From Winogradskya consettensis (GTDB lineage Bacteria > Actinomycetota > Actinomycetes > Mycobacteriales > Micromonosporaceae), in contig NZ_BOQP01000016.1 in assembly GCF_018332715.1 (NCBI RefSeq), forward strand, positions 230,011 to 294,010: a stretch of DNA of 64,000 nt. Direction: 5' to 3'. Under the pieces are notes generated by a model. The model ran no database searches. It was not told the origin of the DNA and worked only from the letters and a program-made list of their open reading frames with translations. The position numbers and the translations under genes are program-made. Shown one piece after another: positions 52,601 to 61,681 of this stretch (positions within the stretch are counted from its first letter, which is position 1; each line of letters begins with the position of its first letter).

Positions 52601-55600
52601 GCGGCGATCGCAGCGCGACGCTCGCGTTCAGCGCCCCCGCCGATCCGGGCGGCAGCGCGATCAGCGGCTACGAGGTGTCCACCGACGGCGGGACGACGTG
52701 GGTGGCGCTGCCCGCTTCCCGGGTGGTGAGCGGACTGACGAACGGGACCGCGTACACATCGCAGGTCCGGGCCGTCAACGACGTCGGGGCGGGACCGTCC
52801 TCCGCGAGCGTGACCGTCACCCCCGCCGCAGTGCCCGGCGCGCCCACGAGCCTGCGGGCATCGCGGGGCAACCACACCGCGACCCTGACGTTCACCCCGC
52901 CCGCGCAGGACGGCGGCGACCCGATCACCGGTTACGACGTCTCCACCGACAACGGCGCGACCTGGAACACCCTCGCAGCCGACCACACCGTCACCGGGCT
53001 GACCAACGGCACGACGTATGTCATCCGGGTCCGCGCGGTCAACGGCGTCGGCGCCGGAACGCCCAGCGCCAGCGTCTCGATCACCCCGGCCACCACGTCC
53101 GCGGCGCCCACCGGCCTGACCGCCCAGCGCGGCAACGGCAGCGCGACGCTCACGTTCACCGCCCCGGCCTCCGACGGCGGGGACCCGGTCACCGGCTACC
53201 AGGTGTCCACCGACAACGGGCAGACGTGGGCGTCGCTCGCGGCCGACCGTACGGTTACCGGGTTGACCAACGGCGTCACGTACACGGTCCGGGTCCGCGC
53301 GGTGAACAGCTCGGGACCCGGCGCGGTGAGCGCGAGCACGCTCGTCACCCCGGCGACCAGCCCCGGCGCGCCGGGCGGGTTGTCCGCCACCGCGGGGGAC
53401 GGCAGCGCGACGCTGATGTTCACCGCCCCGGACGACGGCGGCGACCAGGTCACCGGTTACGAGGTGTCGGCCGACGACGGCGGCACGTGGTCGGCGTTCA
53501 CCGCCACCGGATCGGGCGCGGCGCGGACCGGCACGGTGACCGGGCTCGGCAACGGCATCTCCTACACGCTGCGGGTGCGGGCCGGCAACAGCGTCGGGAC
53601 CGGGCCGTCCAGCGCCGCCGTCACGGTCACGCCGATCAGCGGGGTGCCGGGGGCGCCGGCCGGGCTCGCTGCCGCGCGGGGCGACCAGAGCGTCACGCTG
53701 ACCTACACCGCGCCGGCCGATCCGGGCAGCAGTGCGATCACCGGGTACGAGTACTCCACCGACGCCGGGGTCACCTGGACGGCGCTGGCCGCGGGCGGGG
53801 TCGTCGGCGGGCTGACGAACGGGACGGCGTACGAGTTCTGGGTCCGCGCCCGCAACAGCGCCGGGCCGGGACCGGCGAGCAACAGCGCGACGGCCACCCC
53901 GGCGACCGTGCCGCAGGCACCGATCGGGCTCACGGCGAATCCGGGCGACACGACGGCGGCGCTGGCGTTCCGGGCGCCGGTCAGCGACGGCGGCGACGCG
54001 ATCACCCGCTACGACGTGTCCACCGACAACGGCACGTCGTGGGTCACGCTGCCCGCCGACCGGGTGGTCACCGGGCTCACCAACGGGACCGCCTATGCCG
54101 TACGCGTCCGCGCGGTCAACACCGTCGGCACCGGACCCGCCTCCGACGCGGTGTCCGTCACCCCGTCGCCGGGCCGTCCGGGAGCACCGACCGGGCTGAC
54201 CGCGACACCCGGCAACGCCAGTGCCACCCTGACGTTCACCGCGCCCGCGTCGGTCGGCTCGTCCCCGATCAGCGGGTACGACGCGTCCGTCGACGAGGGG
54301 ATCACGTGGACGGCGCTCGCGGCGGACCGCGTCGTCACGGGGCTGACCAACGGGACGGCGTACCGGATAAGTGTCCGCGCCCGTAACGCCGCCGGTGCCG
54401 GACCTGGCAGCGCGAGCGTCACCGTCACCCCGGCGACCACCGCGGCCGCACCCACCGCACTGACCGCGACCCCCGGGGATTCCTCGGCGGCGCTGACCTT
54501 CACGGCGCCCGCGGACACCGGGGGCAGCGCCGTGGCCGGCTACGACGTGTCCGTCGACGACGGCACCACCTGGAATCCGCTGACCGTCTCCGGCGGCGCG
54601 ACCCTGACCGGCACCGTGACCGGGCTGACCAACGGCACCGCGTACCCGATCCGGGTCCGCGCCGTCACCGCCGCCGGTGAGGGCGCGGCCGGCGACAGCG
54701 TCACGGTCACCCCGGCGACCACCGCGGACGCGCCGGCCGCGTTCAACGTCACGTCCGGTGACGGGCAGCTGTACCTGTACTTCAGCGCGCCCGCGTCCGA
54801 CGGGGGCAGCCCGATCACCGGGTACGAGGTCAGCGTCGACGACGGCGGCACCTGGGCAGCCGTCGCCCCGGACCGGATCGTCACCGGGCTCACGAACGGG
54901 ACCAGTTACCGGGTACGCGTACGCGCGGTCACCGCAGCGGGTCCCGGAGCCGCCACCGACAGCATTTCCGCCGCGCCGGTGAACGGCCTGCCCGGCGCAC
55001 CGACCGGCCTGACCGCGACCCGCGGCGACAGCTCGGCGACGGTCACCTACAGCGCACCCGCGAACACCGGCTCGTCCGCGATCACCGGCTACGAGGTGTC
55101 CACCGACGACGGCTGGAACTGGGCACCCCTGGCCGCCGGCAACCGGATCACCGCGCTCAGCAACGGCACCACCTACGCCGTCCGCGTCCGCGCCGTCAAC
55201 GCCGCGGGCCCGGGCCCGGCGAGCGACAGCGCCCCGGTCACCCCGGCGGCCGTGCCGGGACAACCGGCCGGGCTGCGCGCGACAGCGGGGGACACCACGG
55301 CCACCCTGGCGTTCACCGCGCCCGCCTCCGACGGCGGCTCCGCGATCACCGGCTACGAGTACTCGCTCGACGGCACCACCTGGTCCGCGCTGCCCGCTTC
55401 ACTCACCGTCGGCGGGCTGACCAACGGGACCACGTACCCGGTCCGGGTCCGCGCCCGCAACGATGTCGGGGCCGGCCCGGCGAGCGCCTCCGTCTCCGTG
55501 ACACCGCGAGCTCTTCCCGGCGCTCCGGCGAACGTCGCCGCCGCACCCGGGGACGGCACCGCGACGATCACGTTCACCGCGCCCGCGTCCGACGGCGGCT

Positions 55601-58600
55601 CGGCGATCATCCGCTACGAGGTGTCCACCGACAACGGCGCGACCTGGGCGGTCCTGCCCGCCAACGGCGTCGTCACCGGGCTGACCAACGGCACCGCGTA
55701 CGCGATCCGGCTCCGTGCCCGCAACTCCGCCGGTGTCGGCCCGGCCAGCGCCGCCGTCGCCGTCACCCCGGCCGCTGTCCCCGGTGCGCCCACGGATCTC
55801 GCCGCGACGCCGGGCAACGCCTCGATCTCGGTGAGCTTCACCGCGCCCGCCGGCGTGGGCGGTTCCGCGATCACCGGCTACGACGTGTCCGTCGACGACG
55901 GTGTGACGTGGGCCGCGCTGCCCGCTTCCCGGGTCGTCGGGGGGCTCACGAACGGCGCGACCTACACCGTGCGGGTCCGCGCCCGCAACGGCGTGGGAGC
56001 CGGGCAGGCGAGTTCGTCGGTCATCGCCATCCCGGCAACCGTTCCCGGGGCGCCGGCCGGGCTGACCGCCACGCCGGGCAACGCGTCGATCGTGGTGCGG
56101 TTCACGGCTCCCGCATCGGACGGCGGCGCCGCGATCACCGGCTACGACGTGTCCGTGGACAACGGGACCACGTGGACCGTGCTGCCCGCGTCGCAGACCG
56201 TGGACGGGCTGGCCAACGGGACCACGTACGCCGTCCGGGTCCGCGCCCGCAACGCCGTCGGCACCGGCGCCGGGAGTGACAACGCCACGGCGACACCCTC
56301 CGCCGGGCTGCCCGGCGTGCCCGGCAACGTCGCGGTGACCCGGGGCGACGCCTCCGTGACCGTGACCTATACGCCCGCCACCGGGACGGTCACCGGCTAC
56401 CAGGTGTCCGTCGACGACGGGGTCACGTGGCGGATGCTGCCCGGCAACGGGGTCGTCACCGGGCTGACCAACGGCGTCAGCTACGCCGTCCGCGTCCGCG
56501 CGGTCAACGACAACGGCGTCTCACCGCCGTCGGCCCCGGTCACCGTGACCCCCGCGACGAACCCGGCCGCGCCGGCCGGGGTCACCGCGACCCCGGGCAA
56601 CCGCAGCGCGACGGTGTCGTTCACGCCGCCGTCCTACGACGGGGGCCTGCCGATCACCGGCTACGAGTACTCCCTCGACGGCACGACGTGGTCGGCGCTG
56701 CCCCCTTCGTCGTCCGTGGGTGACCTCACCAACGGGACCGCGTACACGATCCGCCTGCGGGCCCGTAACGACGTCGGCGCGGGACCGTCCGCGTCGGCGC
56801 CGCCGGTGACTCCCACCGCCGTGCCGGGCGCGCCCACCGGCGTCGTCGCGGTCGGCCGGGACCGCGGTGCCACGGTCACGTTCACCGCGCCGGACTCCGA
56901 CGGCGGAAGCCCGATCATCGGGTACGACGTGTCCGTCGACAACGGCGCCACGTGGGCGGTGCTGCCGGCCGACGGCACGGTCACCGGGCTCACCAACGGC
57001 ACCACCTACACGGTACGGCTCCGCGCCCGCACGAGCGCCGGCACCGGCCCGGCATCCGCGCCGGCCACCGTCACCCCCGCGACCGTGCCCGGCGCCCCCA
57101 CGGGTCTGAGCGTGGCACCCGGGGACTCGACGGCGACCGTCACGTTCACCGCGCCGGCCGACGGCGGTTCGCCGATCACCCGCTACGAGGTGTCCACCGA
57201 CGATGGCACGACCTGGGCCACCCTCGCTGCGTCGAACACCGTGGGCGGGCTGAGCAACGGGACCGCGTACACCGTCCGGGTCCGCGCCCGCAACGACGCG
57301 GGCATCGGCGCACCGAGTGCGGGCGTCACCGTGACCCCGGTGTCCGGGCTGCCCGCCGCGCCGGGATCGGTGACCGTGACCCGCGGCGACGCCTCCGTCT
57401 CGGTCTACTTCATCCCGCCGTCCGGCCCGGTCACCGGCTACGACGTGTCCACGGACAACGGCGTGACCTGGTCGGCGCTGCCCGGCAATGGCGTGATCAC
57501 GGGCCTGACCAACGGGACCGCGTACGCGATCCGCCTGCGCGCCCGCAACGACGTGGGAACCGGCCCGGCCGGCACCGCGGTGACGGTGACGCCCGCGACG
57601 ACCCCCGGGGCGCCGGTGGGGCTGACCGCGGCTGCGGGCAACGGCAGCACGACCCTCGTGTTCACCGCGCCCGCGTCCGACGGCGGTTCGCCGGTCACGG
57701 ACTACCAGTACTCCCTGGACGGCACGACCTGGTCGGCGCTGCCCGCGTCGCTGACCGTCGGCGGGCTGACGAACGGGACCACCTATACGATCCGCGTCCG
57801 CGCCCGTAACGACGTCGGCGCGGGCATCCCCGCGTCGGTCACCGTCACACCCTCGACCGTTCCGGGTACGCCCACCGCCGTCAGCGCCGCACGTGGCGAC
57901 TCGTCGGCGACGGTGACGTTCACCGCACCCGCCTCCGACGGCGGCTCACCCGTCACGCGCTACGAGGTGTCGGTGGACGACGGCACCACGTGGGCCGTAC
58001 TGCCCGCGGGAGGTGTCGTCGCGGGGCTGACGAACGGGACGGCGTACAGGATAAAGCTTCGGGCCGTGAACGCGACCGGGACCGGCGCACCCAGCGCGAC
58101 CACCACGGTCACCCCCGCCGGCCTGCCCGGCGCACCCACCTCGGTCGCCACCTCCGCGGGCGACGCCTCGGCCTCGGTCAGCTTCACCGCGCCCGCCACC
58201 GGCGGCAGCCCGATCACCGGCTACGAGGTGTCCACCGACAACGGCGTGACCTGGACGGCGCTGCCCGCCACCGGCATCGTCACCGGGCTCACCAACGGCA
58301 CCACCTACCCGATCCGGCTCCGCGCCCGCACCGCAGTCGGTGCCGGGCCGGCCTCGGCGGCGGTCACCGTCACACCGCGGGCGGCGCTGCCCGGCGCACC
58401 CACCGGCCTGACCGTCGCCCGCGGCGACGGGATCGCGACGCTCGCGTTCACGGCCGGCAGCGGCGACCCGAGCGGCTACGAGGTCTCGATCGACGGCGGC
58501 GTCACCTGGCGCGCGCTGGCCGCGAACCGGATCGTCGCGGGCCTGGTCAACGGCACCACGTACGCGATCGTCGTCCGCGCGGTCAACACCGCAGGCTCCG

Positions 58601-59952
58601 GCCCCGCCACGCCGTCGGTCCCGGTCACCCCGGCCACGGTCCCCGGACAGCCGTCGATCGTCACGGTCGCCTTCTCCGGCACGACCGCGACCGTGACGTT
58701 CACCGCACCGGCATCCGACGGCGGGTCCGCGATCACCGCGTACGAGCTGTCCCTCGACGGTGGATCGACCTACGACCCGATCACCACGACCGGCACCGGC
58801 ACCCTCACCGCCGTCGTGACCGGCCTGACCACCGGAGCGACGTACCAGGTCGCCCTGCGCGCCCGCAACGCCGTCGGCGCGGGGGATGCCGACACGGAGT
58901 TCAACCTCGCCACCCCGCCCGCGGCGCCCACCGGTCTCACGGTGACCCGCGGCGACACCACGGCGACCCTGGCCTTCACCGCCCCCGACGACGACACGAT
59001 CACCGGCTACCAGTACTCCACCGACAACGGCACCACCTGGACCGCCCTGGCCAGCCCCTACGTGGTCACCGGTCTCGACAACACCGCCACGTACGCGTTC
59101 CGCGTCCGCGCCGTCAACGCCGCCGGCCCCGGCCGGGCCGGCACCGCGGTCACGTCCACGGGCAGCACCGCACCGGGCGCCCCCGGCAACGTCACCGCTG
59201 TAGCCCGTACCTCGTCGATCCTGGTGACCTGGACGCCGCCCGCCACCACACCGGTCCCGATCACCGGCTACCGCGTCGTGGCCACGCCGGGGGTGGCGAC
59301 CTGCGCCACCGGCCCGACCGAGACGTCCTGCCTGGTCGGCGGCACCGCCGGCGTGCGCTACACGCTGCGGGTCGTGGCCCTCGCCGCCGGCGGCGCGTCG
59401 ACCACCTCCACCGCCTCGGCGACGGCGACGCCGATCGCGCCGTCGCTGCCCGCCGCACCGCCCGCCTCGGCGCCCGCGCTGACCACCACGAAGGGCGACA
59501 TCAGCACCGCCGTGCCCGGCGAGCAGATCATCCTGGTCGGCGACGGCTTCGCGCCGTACTCGACGATCACGATCGCCCTCTACTCGACCCCGACGCTGCT
59601 CGCCACCGCGACCACCGACGCAGCCGGCGCGTTCCGCAAGGCGGTGACCATCCCGGCCGGCCTCGACCCGGGCAGGCACACCCTGCTCGCCACGGGCGTC
59701 GACCCGGACGGCAACACCTTCAGCCGCAGCCTGTCCGTCACGGTCAAGGCCGCCACCTCGTCGCCGTCCCCGACCACGTCGACTTCCCCGGCCGCGACAC
59801 CTTCCCCGACGCCCACCACGACACCGCCGCCGGACTCCACGATGCCCCGGACGGGCGAGAACATCGCGCTCATCGCCGGGGTCGGCCTCCTCATGATCAT
59901 CACCGGTCTGGGGCTGGCCCTCGTCCGGCGCGACGGCCCGCGCCGCCGCTGA
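46696..59952 (+). CDS. Giant secreted NHL-FN3 repeat protein with sortase-like anchor
   Basis: 4418 residues, one uninterrupted frame of 13.3 kb from ATG 46696 (GGAG upstream). A signal peptide (RRAVALFTIIVLVSLSAVVGLSGPAAAA) is followed by an NHL beta-propeller (about 30-360; blades such as MAVDGSGNLFVG and LAVDTTGNLYVG). I then count 43 fibronectin type III modules (about 363-4240), each opening with a P-x-A-P-T-G-L block and carrying GGSAITGYEVSTD and VTGLTNGTxYxVRVRAVN. Modules 2-13 alternate between two subtypes. A final beta-domain (about 4255-4345; GEQIILVGDGFAPYSTITIAL), a Ser/Thr/Pro spacer, MPRTG (4383-4387), a hydrophobic helix and RRDGPRRR form a cell-wall sorting signal variant. 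It is probably a surface adhesin or matrix protein. No sortase gene is in the window. Confidence 0.9.
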   Translation: MTSRRAVALFTIIVLVSLSAVVGLSGPAAAAGGYVLSLYGGTGAASAPVAGPVGSSPIGHPDAMATDGAGNVWVYVRSACRVVKISAAGTLSPAVGNGTCGAAVAGDATSSPLSSSVKALAVDGSGNLFVGDYGNARVFKVTTGGTLSVFAGNGTTTAPVAGSATSTAVRPDSMAVDGSGNLFVGCVSQAQVVKITAAGALTRYAGTGTAGTPILGGVATLTQINQPASLAVDTTGNLYVGDIGNKRIYQVSTANVLSFFAGSGTTATPVPGSITSPVPAPYAMAFDSASILYVAENYSHQILSFTLAGLGAPTLVAGTGGTGTPVAGTSTSSPLGTIPALVATAASTVLAGDTDNNYLLRIAAPTVPGAPTGLSAVPGPSKAILTFSPPASDGGSAITGYEASTNNGTTWAALTTTGSSTRTGTVTGLINGIAYTVRVRAVNAVGTSTASASTTVTPATAPDAPTALIPVGQDAQVNLTFVPPLNNGGSAITGYEVSTDSGSTWSAFAATGVLGLSGNVTGLTNGTAYTFQIRAVNLVGPGPSTAAVTATPRGAPYAPANLTAVAGNAQATLTFTTPADGGNALLGYQVSTDDGATWAGLTVTTAGTTNTATVTGLTNGTSYPVRVRALNLAGTGVPSSATTVSLAALVPDAPTGLIAVAGDAQIAVSFTPPASNGGSAITGYEASTNNGTSWSALATTAGLLGARNATITGLTNGTSYTVRVRAVNAVGPSPASTSVTVTPRGAPYAPANLTNVPGNGQATLTFTTPGDGGNAILGYQVSTDDGATWNGLTVTTAGTTNTATVTGLSNGTVYPVRVRAVNLAGTGAASSATTVSLSALVPDAPTTLIAVAGDASIAVTFVPPASTGGSAITGYEASTDNGATWGPLATTAGLLGVRNGTITGLTNGTAYAVKIRAVNAVGPSVATAAVSATPRGVAYAPANLTAAPGDRQATVTFTTPGDGGNALLGYQVSTDNGTTWNGLTVTTAGTTNTGTVTGLTNGTTYALKVRAISLAGNGIASSPASVTLPALVPDAPTGLVAIAGDASIAVTFAPPANTGGSALTGYEASTDNGTTWSPLTTTAGLLGVRNGTITGLTNGTAYAVKVRAVNAVGTSVATAAVSATPRGVPYAPANLTAAPGDRQATVTFTTPADGGNAILGYQVSTDNGATWNGLTVTTTGSTSTGTVTGLTNGTTYALKVRALNLAGTGIASTAASVTLQTLAPDAPTGLVAGAGDSSVTLSFAAPAANGGSAITGYQASVDNGTTWTTLSTTDGLLGVKNATITGLTNGTTYAVRVRALNTVGPGPASGSASATPRGAPYAPTGLSAAPGNTQATLTFTTPNDGGYGILGYQVSTDDGSTWAGLAVTTSGTTNTGTVTGLTNGRTYALRVRAYSLGGTGAASAGTAVVLPALAPTAPSGLVAIAGDTTVALMFAPPSANGGAAITGYEASTDDGTTWSALATTDGLLGMRNATLTGLVNGTTYAIRVRALNPTGPSPASDSASATPRGAAYAPTGLTAVPGNGQAVLTFTTPADGGNTLLGYQVSTDNGGTWSALTVSTSGTTNTATVTGLTNGITYSVRVRALNLGGAGAPSATATVTPATVPGAPTGVAAAPGNTQITVTYTAPASTGGSPVTGYQVSTDDGATWAALPASGIVTGLTNGTPYAVRVRALNAVGAGASSAQVSVTPVPNTPDPPTGLSAVRGDRSATLTFTPPAMTGASPISSYDVSTDNGATWAALAASKVVTGLTNGTTYTVQVRAVNASGPGPASASATVTPATTPGAPTGLSVAMGDGTATLSFTAPASDGGDPISSYDVSTDDGGTWAALPASRIVGGLTNGTSYTFRVRAVNSVGAGTPTAGTTATPSTVPGAPTGVSATAGDGRAVVTFTAPANDGGSPITRYEVSTDDGVSWATLPANGTVTGLTNTTTYTVRVRAVNSTGAGPASTAVTVTPVDGLPGAPTGLSATRGDRSATLAFSAPADPGGSAISGYEVSTDGGTTWVALPASRVVSGLTNGTAYTSQVRAVNDVGAGPSSASVTVTPAAVPGAPTSLRASRGNHTATLTFTPPAQDGGDPITGYDVSTDNGATWNTLAADHTVTGLTNGTTYVIRVRAVNGVGAGTPSASVSITPATTSAAPTGLTAQRGNGSATLTFTAPASDGGDPVTGYQVSTDNGQTWASLAADRTVTGLTNGVTYTVRVRAVNSSGPGAVSASTLVTPATSPGAPGGLSATAGDGSATLMFTAPDDGGDQVTGYEVSADDGGTWSAFTATGSGAARTGTVTGLGNGISYTLRVRAGNSVGTGPSSAAVTVTPISGVPGAPAGLAAARGDQSVTLTYTAPADPGSSAITGYEYSTDAGVTWTALAAGGVVGGLTNGTAYEFWVRARNSAGPGPASNSATATPATVPQAPIGLTANPGDTTAALAFRAPVSDGGDAITRYDVSTDNGTSWVTLPADRVVTGLTNGTAYAVRVRAVNTVGTGPASDAVSVTPSPGRPGAPTGLTATPGNASATLTFTAPASVGSSPISGYDASVDEGITWTALAADRVVTGLTNGTAYRISVRARNAAGAGPGSASVTVTPATTAAAPTALTATPGDSSAALTFTAPADTGGSAVAGYDVSVDDGTTWNPLTVSGGATLTGTVTGLTNGTAYPIRVRAVTAAGEGAAGDSVTVTPATTADAPAAFNVTSGDGQLYLYFSAPASDGGSPITGYEVSVDDGGTWAAVAPDRIVTGLTNGTSYRVRVRAVTAAGPGAATDSISAAPVNGLPGAPTGLTATRGDSSATVTYSAPANTGSSAITGYEVSTDDGWNWAPLAAGNRITALSNGTTYAVRVRAVNAAGPGPASDSAPVTPAAVPGQPAGLRATAGDTTATLAFTAPASDGGSAITGYEYSLDGTTWSALPASLTVGGLTNGTTYPVRVRARNDVGAGPASASVSVTPRALPGAPANVAAAPGDGTATITFTAPASDGGSAIIRYEVSTDNGATWAVLPANGVVTGLTNGTAYAIRLRARNSAGVGPASAAVAVTPAAVPGAPTDLAATPGNASISVSFTAPAGVGGSAITGYDVSVDDGVTWAALPASRVVGGLTNGATYTVRVRARNGVGAGQASSSVIAIPATVPGAPAGLTATPGNASIVVRFTAPASDGGAAITGYDVSVDNGTTWTVLPASQTVDGLANGTTYAVRVRARNAVGTGAGSDNATATPSAGLPGVPGNVAVTRGDASVTVTYTPATGTVTGYQVSVDDGVTWRMLPGNGVVTGLTNGVSYAVRVRAVNDNGVSPPSAPVTVTPATNPAAPAGVTATPGNRSATVSFTPPSYDGGLPITGYEYSLDGTTWSALPPSSSVGDLTNGTAYTIRLRARNDVGAGPSASAPPVTPTAVPGAPTGVVAVGRDRGATVTFTAPDSDGGSPIIGYDVSVDNGATWAVLPADGTVTGLTNGTTYTVRLRARTSAGTGPASAPATVTPATVPGAPTGLSVAPGDSTATVTFTAPADGGSPITRYEVSTDDGTTWATLAASNTVGGLSNGTAYTVRVRARNDAGIGAPSAGVTVTPVSGLPAAPGSVTVTRGDASVSVYFIPPSGPVTGYDVSTDNGVTWSALPGNGVITGLTNGTAYAIRLRARNDVGTGPAGTAVTVTPATTPGAPVGLTAAAGNGSTTLVFTAPASDGGSPVTDYQYSLDGTTWSALPASLTVGGLTNGTTYTIRVRARNDVGAGIPASVTVTPSTVPGTPTAVSAARGDSSATVTFTAPASDGGSPVTRYEVSVDDGTTWAVLPAGGVVAGLTNGTAYRIKLRAVNATGTGAPSATTTVTPAGLPGAPTSVATSAGDASASVSFTAPATGGSPITGYEVSTDNGVTWTALPATGIVTGLTNGTTYPIRLRARTAVGAGPASAAVTVTPRAALPGAPTGLTVARGDGIATLAFTAGSGDPSGYEVSIDGGVTWRALAANRIVAGLVNGTTYAIVVRAVNTAGSGPATPSVPVTPATVPGQPSIVTVAFSGTTATVTFTAPASDGGSAITAYELSLDGGSTYDPITTTGTGTLTAVVTGLTTGATYQVALRARNAVGAGDADTEFNLATPPAAPTGLTVTRGDTTATLAFTAPDDDTITGYQYSTDNGTTWTALASPYVVTGLDNTATYAFRVRAVNAAGPGRAGTAVTSTGSTAPGAPGNVTAVARTSSILVTWTPPATTPVPITGYRVVATPGVATCATGPTETSCLVGGTAGVRYTLRVVALAAGGASTTSTASATATPIAPSLPAAPPASAPALTTTKGDISTAVPGEQIILVGDGFAPYSTITIALYSTPTLLATATTDAAGAFRKAVTIPAGLDPGRHTLLATGVDPDGNTFSRSLSVTVKAATSSPSPTTSTSPAATPSPTPTTTPPPDSTMPRTGENIALIAGVGLLMIITGLGLALVRRDGPRRR
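47785..59420 (+). repeat. 43-copy FN3 module array
   Basis: About 270-bp units, each encoding one FN3 module, run without interruption. Units 2-13 form a higher-order repeat of about 550-560 bp in which a module starting V-P-D-A-P alternates with one starting G-x-x-Y-A-P. Near-identity between neighbouring modules (for example around 49300-50100) indicates recent duplication or gene conversion. Confidence 0.9.
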
Positions 59953-59983
59953 CCGCTTTCTCGCGCCGGGAGGGCCTGCCGCC

Positions 59984-61663
59984 GTGACCGAGTTCCTCGT
60001 CGTCATCGTGACCGCGCTCATGGTGATCGCCGCCGCGACCCTGCTCGGCCCGCGGCTGCGGATCGCAGCGCCGCTCGTGCTCGTCGTGATCGGCGTCGCG
60101 GCGAGTTTCCTGCCGATGTTCGCGTCGGTGGACATCGAACCCGGATGGATCCTCGAGGGTGTCCTGCCGCCGCTGCTGTACTCGTCCGCGGTGTCGATGC
60201 CCACGATGAACTTCCGCCGCGAGTTCGGCGCGATCGGCGGGCTGTCCGTGATCCTCGTCGTGGGCAGCGCCCTGCTGCTGGGCGTGTTCTTCATGCTCGC
60301 CGTCCCGCAGCTCGGTTTCGCGTGGGGCGTCGCGCTCGGCGCGATCGTCAGCCCCACCGACGCCGTGGCCACGTCGATCATCAAACAGGCGCCGGTGTCA
60401 CGGCGGGTCGTGGCGATGCTCGACGGGGAGAGCCTGCTCAACGACGCGACCGCGCTGGTCATGCTGCGCACGGCGATCGTGGCGTCGGCCGCGTCGTTCT
60501 CGTTCTGGGCCGCGATCGGCACGTTCGCGTACTCGGTCGTCGTCGCGGTGCTGATCGGCTGGCTCGTCGGCTGGCTCAACCTGGTGGTCCGCCGCCGGGT
60601 CACCGACCCGACCGTCAACACCGTCCTGTCGTTCGCGGTGCCGTTCGTGGCGTCCGTGCCCGCGACGCTGCTCGGCGGCTCCGGCCTCGTCGCGGCCGTC
60701 GTCGCGGGGCTGCTCACGGGGATCTTCGCGCCGCGCTACCTGTCACCGCAGAACCGGCTGTCGGACTCGCAGAACTGGAGCACGGTCGAGCTGGTCCTCG
60801 AGGGCGCGGTGTTCCTGACCATGGGCGTCCAGATCAAGTCGATCATCGCCCACGTCGAGCACGACCACGCCGGGGTCGGGGCCGCGGTGCTCGTCGCCGC
60901 CGGTGCGCTCGTGCTGACGGTGCTGGTGCGGGCGGCGTACGTCGTCCCGCTGCTCGCCGTCCTGGCCGGTCAGCTCCGCCACGGCGTGAAGATGGAGACC
61001 CGGGTGAAGGACATGCGCGAACGCATGACCACCCCCGAGGGCATGCAGGAGACGTTCGGCGAGGTCAACTCCCGCCGGCGTACGCCCACCGAACGCGACC
61101 TCGAGCAGTTCGCCCGCCGCGTCACCAAGGTCCTCGCCGACATCGAATACTTCCGCCGCGAACCCCTCGGCTGGCGCGAGGGCACCGCCGTCGTCTGGGC
61201 CGGCATGCGCGGCGCCGTGACCGTGGCAGCCGCTCAGACCCTGCCGGAGGACACCCCGCAACGCTCGGTCCTGGTCCTCATCGCCTTCGCGGTGGCGGCG
61301 ATGTCCCTGCTCCTCCAGGGCGGCACCATCGGCCCACTGATGAGCCTTCTCACCCCGAGAACCGGCCCGGCCGCCACCGACGCCGACCACCAGGCCACCG
61401 CCGAACTGACCCGCATCATGACCCTCCTGCGCTCGAGCGCCGAAACGATCCCCGACCCCCCGAAACCCTCGGGCGACACCCCCACCCCCGAAGCCTTCAC
61501 CACCGCCAAACACCACCGCATCGCCGTCATCGAAGCCCAGCGCTCCGCCCTCCTCGACGCCCGGGACCACGGCACCTTCGACGCCGACATCCTCGCCGGC
61601 GAACTGGCCAACCTCGACGCCTCCCAGATCGCCCTCGAAATGCGCGGCAAACTCACCCGCTGA
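59984..61663 (+). CDS. CPA1-family Na+/H+ antiporter
   Basis: 559 residues from GTG 59984, preceded by GGGAGGG. Twelve or so membrane helices occupy residues 3-400. The ion-binding helices carry GAIVSPTDAVATSII and the conserved DGESLLNDATALVML motif (ND pair) of NhaP/NHE exchangers. EGAVFLTMGVQI and the late AGMRGAVTVAAAQTLP are also family landmarks. A C-terminal cytosolic tail of about 110 residues is helical (HRIAVIEAQRSALLDARDHGTFD) and may regulate transport. It begins 31 nt after the giant surface protein, so read-through from that gene is possible. Confidence 0.92.
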   Translation: MTEFLVVIVTALMVIAAATLLGPRLRIAAPLVLVVIGVAASFLPMFASVDIEPGWILEGVLPPLLYSSAVSMPTMNFRREFGAIGGLSVILVVGSALLLGVFFMLAVPQLGFAWGVALGAIVSPTDAVATSIIKQAPVSRRVVAMLDGESLLNDATALVMLRTAIVASAASFSFWAAIGTFAYSVVVAVLIGWLVGWLNLVVRRRVTDPTVNTVLSFAVPFVASVPATLLGGSGLVAAVVAGLLTGIFAPRYLSPQNRLSDSQNWSTVELVLEGAVFLTMGVQIKSIIAHVEHDHAGVGAAVLVAAGALVLTVLVRAAYVVPLLAVLAGQLRHGVKMETRVKDMRERMTTPEGMQETFGEVNSRRRTPTERDLEQFARRVTKVLADIEYFRREPLGWREGTAVVWAGMRGAVTVAAAQTLPEDTPQRSVLVLIAFAVAAMSLLLQGGTIGPLMSLLTPRTGPAATDADHQATAELTRIMTLLRSSAETIPDPPKPSGDTPTPEAFTTAKHHRIAVIEAQRSALLDARDHGTFDADILAGELANLDASQIALEMRGKLTR

Positions 61664-61681
61664 CCCACCTGAACAATTAGG

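Noticed and set aside
48613..55263. A 2216-residue open frame antisense to the giant FN3 protein
   Set aside because: It is Arg/Gly-rich, has no domain signature, and mirrors the repeat structure of the plus-strand FN3 modules. High GC and a repeated codon pattern keep the antisense frame free of stops.
57946..60717. A 923-residue antisense frame spanning the FN3 tail and the antiporter start
   Set aside because: It crosses two well-supported plus-strand genes, is low-complexity (Gly/Arg/Asp) and shows no recognisable motif.
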